A stretch of 64,000 nucleotides of DNA from Osedax frankpressi (lineage: Eukaryota > Annelida > Polychaeta > Sabellida > Siboglinidae). The notes below the pieces were generated by a model. That model did no database searches. It saw only the letters and a list, made by a program, of their open reading frames with translations, and was not told the origin of the DNA. The DNA is taken from positions 34,647,767-34,711,766 of the forward strand of contig OZ038312.1 in NCBI GenBank assembly GCA_964035775.1, written 5' to 3'. The first letter of the stretch is position 1, and every line of letters begins with the position of its first letter. The position numbers and the translations under genes are program-made. This document shows positions 57,775 through 64,000 of the stretch, piece by piece.

Positions 57775-60626
57775 CCCTATGGGATCTGACAATAAATATC
57801 CATCACAATCCATGCCTTCTAAAATCCACCTACAACCCGATATCTCACTACATAATAGAATACTGAAATCCGCAAATCAAAACATACAATCTATAAGAAA
57901 CAAAACTGATATTGTAATTACTATTATGCATGATCTCAATATAGACATATTGTGTATTACAGAAACCTAGTTATTAAATAACGATTTACCGATACTATCC
58001 AATCTTAATAGCCAATCATTAAGTTTCATCTCCCCCGACATGGACCAAACTACAGTGGAAGAAGATGTGTCCACTACAGGAAAAATATAAGATTGATAAA
58101 ATGTAATGATCTACATATTTACCACTCATAAAGGCATACACATATACATTCAATTTCACACCCACACTTTCTTACTTATAATAATGTATAGACACCCGCA
58201 CTATTGAATTATATCTTTTATCGACGAAATAACGATAACATTATGAATTATCTAACCAAACCAACTATACTACTTGGTTACTTATTCCACTATCATCTTC
58301 CTCAATATACTCAAAATTACTACAATTACACACAATTAACTCTCATAACTGTTCTCAATATATCAAATCACTCACTCACACATCCGGAGTTATCCCTGCC
58401 CTTATAATAACCCATAACACATACAACATTAGATTAAATACATCAGTTAAATCTCAGATTACTTACCATCTTATAACATTTAACCAACAGTTTCCCAAAT
58501 CCAAACGATCATAAAATCACCCAAAGAAAATAAAAAATATTATTATTACTGACTATCCAGATATAAACTCTATTGACTCCTCATTACTAAAAATACTTAA
58601 TATACTAGCTCCAACTTTCACTAAAACAACTACCCCTCGTCATAATATTAAATGGTTAAACCGTATCCCTCATCAAACATCAGTTTCGAAACATAGAAAA
58701 AAAATTGAGAAAACATAAAAGCGAAGAAAAATTCACTACTTTGAAATAATTCTCTAGTATATACAGATAATTGATTAAGAAAGCGAAGCGTATCCATTAC
58801 ACCGACACTATTATAGCCGTCGGTAATAATGTAAAAAAAACTTTATCAAATATCTAATTCTCTTCTTAGACGTACAACTTCCCGCATACTTCCTGACTGC
58901 CCGGCGTACACAAACCCAACCAACTTCGATAACTACTTCAACAGGAAAATATTAACATAATATACTTACTTCATCATCCAACACTACCATACATAACAAT
59001 TCCATCACATTCACTTCATTCCTTCGAAACACCCTCCATAACATCAATCAATAAACTCCTCCTCTCAGTCAAATCAGTATGAATGCTAGAACTGATCTCT
59101 TTAATACTCCTAAATAAATTAACTACAATACTCTCTCCACTATACAAACAAATAATCGACCTCTACCTTATCTCTGGCAAAGTTCCGGATCATATGAAAA
59201 ATGTCAATGATCACATGTCAATCATATACTAAAAAAATGTACATGATAAGCATATCTCTCTAACTATCGTCCAATTTCCAACTTGTCATATATATCTAAA
59301 CCTATTTGAAATAATTATATCCTCTTAACTACATGAAAACCTCGATGACAATGAAATAGTGAACCCATTTTAAAGTGACTATAAGACTTACAAGAGTATA
59401 AACCCGCACTAATACACATACTAAATAATATACTACTTTATAAAGCACTGCTCCTTTATCATCATCCTCGACCTCTCAGATGCATTCGACAACATAGACC
59501 ATAGCTTACTGATCCGTTAGCTGCAGTGCATTGGCATTCCATACACTGCACTAGATTAGTGTATTTCCTATCATGACAACTGCACATACTCAGTATGCAT
59601 TGGCTATTATAAAATGAAACCAGTTTCATCACTCACGGAGATCTTGGGGCTCTGTTCTCGCTCTAATTATATTCAACATATATTTTTCACCTCTACTTGA
59701 CATATTTGACGGATAACCTGATATCAATTTCCATACATATGCTGATGATATTCAAATATACTGTAACCTACTTGATCCCACCACTAACATATCCATGTAA
59801 AATAACCGCTTAATGGGAATTAGTGTTGACTTCTAACTTTGTTTTTCGAAATACCAGTAAATAACTGTAATACCAATCAAAGTACCCACAACTCTTTCCG
59901 GTATACCCTTAATTCGGATCAATAACCATATAATTAAATACTCTTCCACCGCACAAAAACTTGGTATAATCTTCGACCAAAAACTATCTTTCTCTCAATA
60001 CACTACCTCCTTATCAAAACCATCAATCGTATATCCAATATTAGTCGTCTAATTAGATCCTCCGTTAACTCCAACCTAGCCCAAATACTTATTACATCTT
60101 CAATACTGAATAGAATCGACTACTGTAACTCAATACTACTCGACTTCCCCGAAATTTAATAACACCTTTCACCAAACTACTACACTCCGCTTCACGAATA
60201 GTTTACCGCATACCAAAACACTTTAGAACTCACATAACTCCATATCTTAAAACATTACACTGGCTACCTACCACAAACCAAATCCAATACAATATTATAC
60301 TGCTCACGCATCTAGCTAAACATCGCGAAAAACTACACTACTTGACTGACCTATTAGCGGCATATAGTCCATCCAGACCCCAACCTGATTTAAAACAATA
60401 CAAACTACATACATATAACTTATCAATCTTACAATAAAACAATAATCTGCCTTTTCTATTGCTGTCCAACACTATGGAATATCCTACCAATTTCGCTTAG
60501 ATCTCTATCGTCCACATCTTCTTTTAAACGTAAACTAAAAATATATCTATTTTCCATTTCTTATCACAATATTAAAAATCAAGGTCGAAAACTACAAAGA
60601 AATTAATAAACTCAATTGGTTACAAG
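57775..60626 (+). mobile_element. CR1-like LINE, full ORF2 span, decayed, with 3' tail
   Basis: Endonuclease from about 57860: NQNIQSIRNKTDIVI, LNIDILCITET, then stops. RT traces: SNYRPISNLSYIS near 59265 and an 'HTYADDIQIYC'-type box near 59740. The C-terminus near 60230-60480 has LKTLHWLPTTNQIQYNIILL and YSPSRPQPDLKQYK. The 3' end AATTGGTTACAAGGTTACTA matches the - strand LINE at 47343, so they are one family. Many stops and frame changes throughout. Confidence 0.8.
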
Positions 60627-60741
60627 GTTACTATTACTATTGCTACTGCCACTGCTACTACCACTACCACTACCATTACCGCCACCGCCACCGCTACCGC
60701 TACCGTGGTGGTGGTGTTGTTGGTGGTGGTGGTGGTGGTGA
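60627..60741. repeat. LINE tail: (ACT)n then CCACCG and GTGGTG repeats
   Basis: ACTATTACTATTGCTACTGC grades into CTACCACTACC, CCGCCACCGCCACCG, then switches to TGGTGGTGGTGTTGTTGGTGG. The CCACC part and the GGTGG part are complementary and can fold back. Confidence 0.9.
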
Positions 60742-60999
60742 TTTAAAGTAAAGATTTTTACACCCTCCAGGTGAGTAAATTAATATATATAACCATAATC
60801 TAAATATACTTGTAAATTAATTAGATAAATCAATTATTAGATTATACTTATAATTATCACAATTACTTCCAATAATTTTTAAATTACTAATTGAATTGAA
60901 AAACTGGGAATTCAAGAAGTACACTATTATCATCATATTTAAATTATAATTAATCATCCTACTAACTCAGAAAATGTTATATATTGTATATCACAATTC

Positions 61000-61808
61000 A
61001 TTGCACATGCCTATATAAGACTAAATGTATTTCATCTAAATGGATAAATAAAAATTCTCCTTCAATTGCTGTTTTACAGATTTTTTCGTAAGCGAATTTT
61101 AAATTTACATGTATATCTTGTCTTAATCCTAGTATTTCTTCCTCGCCACAATCCTATAATTATAAGTCACTTAATACTTCATTCCAGTCATCTTCTAATA
61201 GTAATATATTAGACAGTCATCCATATATACCAACCACCATAGCTCTATCAACGATATCAAATAAAAATTAAAGATATTAAATCTATGCTTTCAAAGAGAT
61301 ATATAAAATCATATGCAGAAGAGTTGTCAAATTAAAATGATTCTATTAGTCTACAATCATCGAAATTAACTCACCTATCAATTTAGCTCGATCTCATCGC
61401 AAGTCTGATAATACATACAAAGCATCTAATTTAATTGTACTTGAACATATTACTGATGTCAATACAAATAATAAATACATAAACTGCATATTCAGATATT
61501 TAGATATACATATAAATACAATCTCTAATGTACTATATTCGTCAAAATTAGTTACTATAATATTAAACTCCCAATACGCCAAGTCAAATTTTTCTTAATC
61601 TACAAATAAATTAAAGCTATCTAGTAAATTAAAATAAATATATATTATAAATTATATTAATTAATTTTATATTATGCCATAACAAATAATTTCATTTCAG
61701 GTTGTAATCTGTTTTGAATAGGAATACCAATGTATATGAGCTTAAAAATGTAGAATCTAAAAGTATATTAAATATATCTAATGATGAGCTTCTTACATGG
61801 ATCTCTAG

Positions 61809-61874
<66 letters not shown>

Positions 61875-64000
61875 ATTTAGCTAAGAAACTTAATATAATA
61901 AATGTAAATAAAAATCTAATATGACTATCACATACCAAACTAATAATATCTCTAATAAACTGTTGTTCTTTACAATCAAACTGGCCCATTATTTATAATT
62001 ATACCGAAGATTTTCGCTTAGACTTTATAGCTTTAACTGTATCATGGTCCCCCTCTAAATCAATTATAGCACATATAACTAATACTAAATATAATTACAA
62101 ACATCTAGATAGACCTGAGTGTCTTGATGGTAGAGTTGTCATTCTATATAAAACTAATTTAAATTATCCAGCTGCAAGACATATTTTATTCCACACTGTG
62201 AATGCTTAATAACAACATTTAAACTTCCTTCAAATAAACACATTATAATTGTTACAATATAGCGTCCATCATCTAGTTAGTACATCTGTTTCATTGATTA
62301 TTTTCATCAACTCGTATCATCTATTCCTATAGAAAATATAATAATCGGTGATTTTAACTTCCATATCAACTAAATAGATAAACCTACAATTAGTTTTATT
62401 AATTCTTTAGATAGAGAATCTTTCACTTATTCAGCATATTAATAAATCTACACATATTTTAGGCAATACATTAGATCTTGTTATAACTTCATCTAGTTCT
62501 ATATTTGATATTTCAATCCTACCAATAATTGATGTTATATCTGATCATTATGCTATATCTTTTTCTACCACTAATACATATCGTTCATAATATTTAAAAA
62601 CTATTTACTATAGAGACATTGATAATATCCCCTTAAATCTAATTTAATCAGATCTTATATGTTTTCCCAAATATAAATTACTTGATTTCTCTTTATTCAA
62701 CAATTGCTTATCACATTTACTAAATAAATACATCCCAATCAAGATCAAACAAATATGCACAAAACCATATAAATAGTAAACAACTTCATAGATTATCATT
62801 CACACTACTAGATAAGTTTTATGAATTTAACCTAGTATTAATGCTGATATACTTTGAAAATGTTCTCAACATTTTTCACTACTAAAATTATTAATATTAT
62901 AGATATAATAGATATAGAACTTCAAATACCGATATACTTAAATAATTTACAATTATTCAATCATTTTATAAATGCACAGAGTTGTTCACTTTCCTTATTT
63001 TATACACCTTCTGTACAAACTATAGTCCATCTCATAAATAATTGTCAATCTAAATCTTTCTTAGATCCATTTACCAATTCTTCTAATGAAATCATTATCA
63101 TCACCCTTAACTCAATTAATTCTTGAAATAGTTAATCATATTTTTTAACAGGTAGTATTAATTACTCTAGAACATGCCATAGTAACTCCACTTATAAAGA
63201 AATATAATCTCGACTCAAAACCTCTCTCTAGCTATAGACCCATTTCACAATTATCAATTATATCGAAAATTATTGAGAACATCGTATTTTCTCAACTTCG
63301 CCATTATATAATTAGAAACAAATTGCTTGTTCCAAATTAGAGTGCTTATACCTATCATCATAGTAAAGGAAAAACAATTCTTAATATTTTTAATAATGTA
63401 CTTCAAAGATTAATTAAGTATCGCCCGCATCAATTCTACCTTCTAGAGGTATCTGCTGCTTTTGATACTATTGATCATGACATGCTAATACAATGTCTAA
63501 CTGATATTGATATATGTAAAATGGCTCTTCAATGGTTAATATCTTTATTATTATTTAAGAATATAACTTTTTATATTAAAATTGGTAATTCTGTATCAAA
63601 TCCAGCTATGTTGACTTCTGGAGGTTCACTATTAAACCTCTTACTTTTTATAATATATATTATTCCAATATCACATATCATAAATAAATATCCAACAATT
63701 AATTACCACTTATATGATGATGATAACATACTTTATCATGAGGTCTCTCCACTATATTATCAGCATATAATTCTAAGCATATACATGCGCAAATGAAATA
63801 AATAGCTGGTTAATTGTGAATAACCTTTAACTCAATAAGAAAAAATCTGTGCTACTCAATGTACCCGCTCATACACCCATTTATTTCTTCCCAATAGTTA
63901 AAATAGACAATTAAATCATTATACCAGTGATCAAATAATATATCTAGGAATAGTTATTAATAATACATTTAACCTGAAATCGCATATTACTAATATTTCG
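61000..64000 (+). mobile_element. CR1-like LINE with finger-type ORF1, running off the window
   Basis: ORF1 traces 61000-61600 (HAYIRLNVFHLNG, helical SKRYIKSYAEELSN). An (AT)n tract follows at 61808-61870. Endonuclease 61870-62580: LDFIALTVSWSPSKS, RPECLDGRVVILYKTN, NTLDLVITSSSSIFD, VISDHYAISFS. RT 62640-64000: TPLIKKYNLDSKPLSSYRPI, LEVSAAFDTIDHDML, LTSGGSLLNLLLFIIYIIPI, NYHLYDDDNILYH. Motif B lacks the usual QGS and motif C reads YDDD. Stops are scattered. The 3' end lies beyond the window. Confidence 0.8.

Noticed and set aside
57525-57866. Ile/Val-repeat ORF and antisense poly-Leu ORF
   Set aside because: Both are translations of the (TAATAG)n microsatellite; poly-Leu is the reverse strand.

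Overview
This is a strongly AT-rich piece of an invertebrate animal genome. Genes are split by introns with GT...AG borders, and the transposon families (CR1-like and R2-like LINEs, PIF/Harbinger, piggyBac, Mutator-like, Ty3/gypsy) fit a metazoan. The two host proteins read like animal orthologues. I cannot name the phylum from the sequence.

Layout. (1) 1-7.6 kb, + strand: the 3' two thirds of a FANCL gene (Fanconi anaemia E3 ubiquitin ligase). I placed six exons; at least one further exon and the 5' end are missing or not located. Its introns carry minisatellites pressed against the splice sites: C/T-rich arrays before acceptors and G-rich arrays after donors. (2) 9.3-19.2 kb, + strand: a complete eight-exon BRX1/BRIX1 gene (60S ribosome assembly, Brix domain, 301 aa). 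A decayed piggyBac transposon lies antisense in its first intron. (3) 19.9-22.2 kb, - strand: two transposon-derived fragments, one of an unnamed invertebrate repeat-protein family and one Mutator-like transposase. (4) 22.2-28.0 kb: a broken Ty3/gypsy fossil whose integrase region is interrupted by a 3.35 kb array of a 13-bp unit (258 units by coordinate arithmetic). (5) 28-33.2 kb: LINE reverse transcriptase pieces and a PIF/Harbinger transposon with its Myb/SANT-like gene, half of its DDE transposase and a terminal palindrome. (6) 33.2-64 kb: a LINE graveyard. It holds at least eight CR1-like copies on both strands, most of them bordered by trinucleotide (TAG/ACT) microsatellites. It also holds one unusually well preserved R2-like LINE (zinc finger, Myb, RT, zinc knuckle, restriction-like endonuclease) that sits between two TAG-repeat tracts, plus a decayed second R2-like fragment.

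FANCL and BRX1 are the only genes I regard as working host genes; they share a strand but have no evident functional link. The other coding traces are mobile elements at different stages of decay. The youngest-looking are the CR1-like ORF1/endonuclease at 33.2-35.3 kb and the R2-like element at 43.5-47.3 kb. Points most worth a second look are the complementary minisatellites bracketing a FANCL exon, the 13-bp satellite inside an integrase region, and the R2-like LINE embedded in TAG repeats. All protein identifications were made by eye, without database searches.
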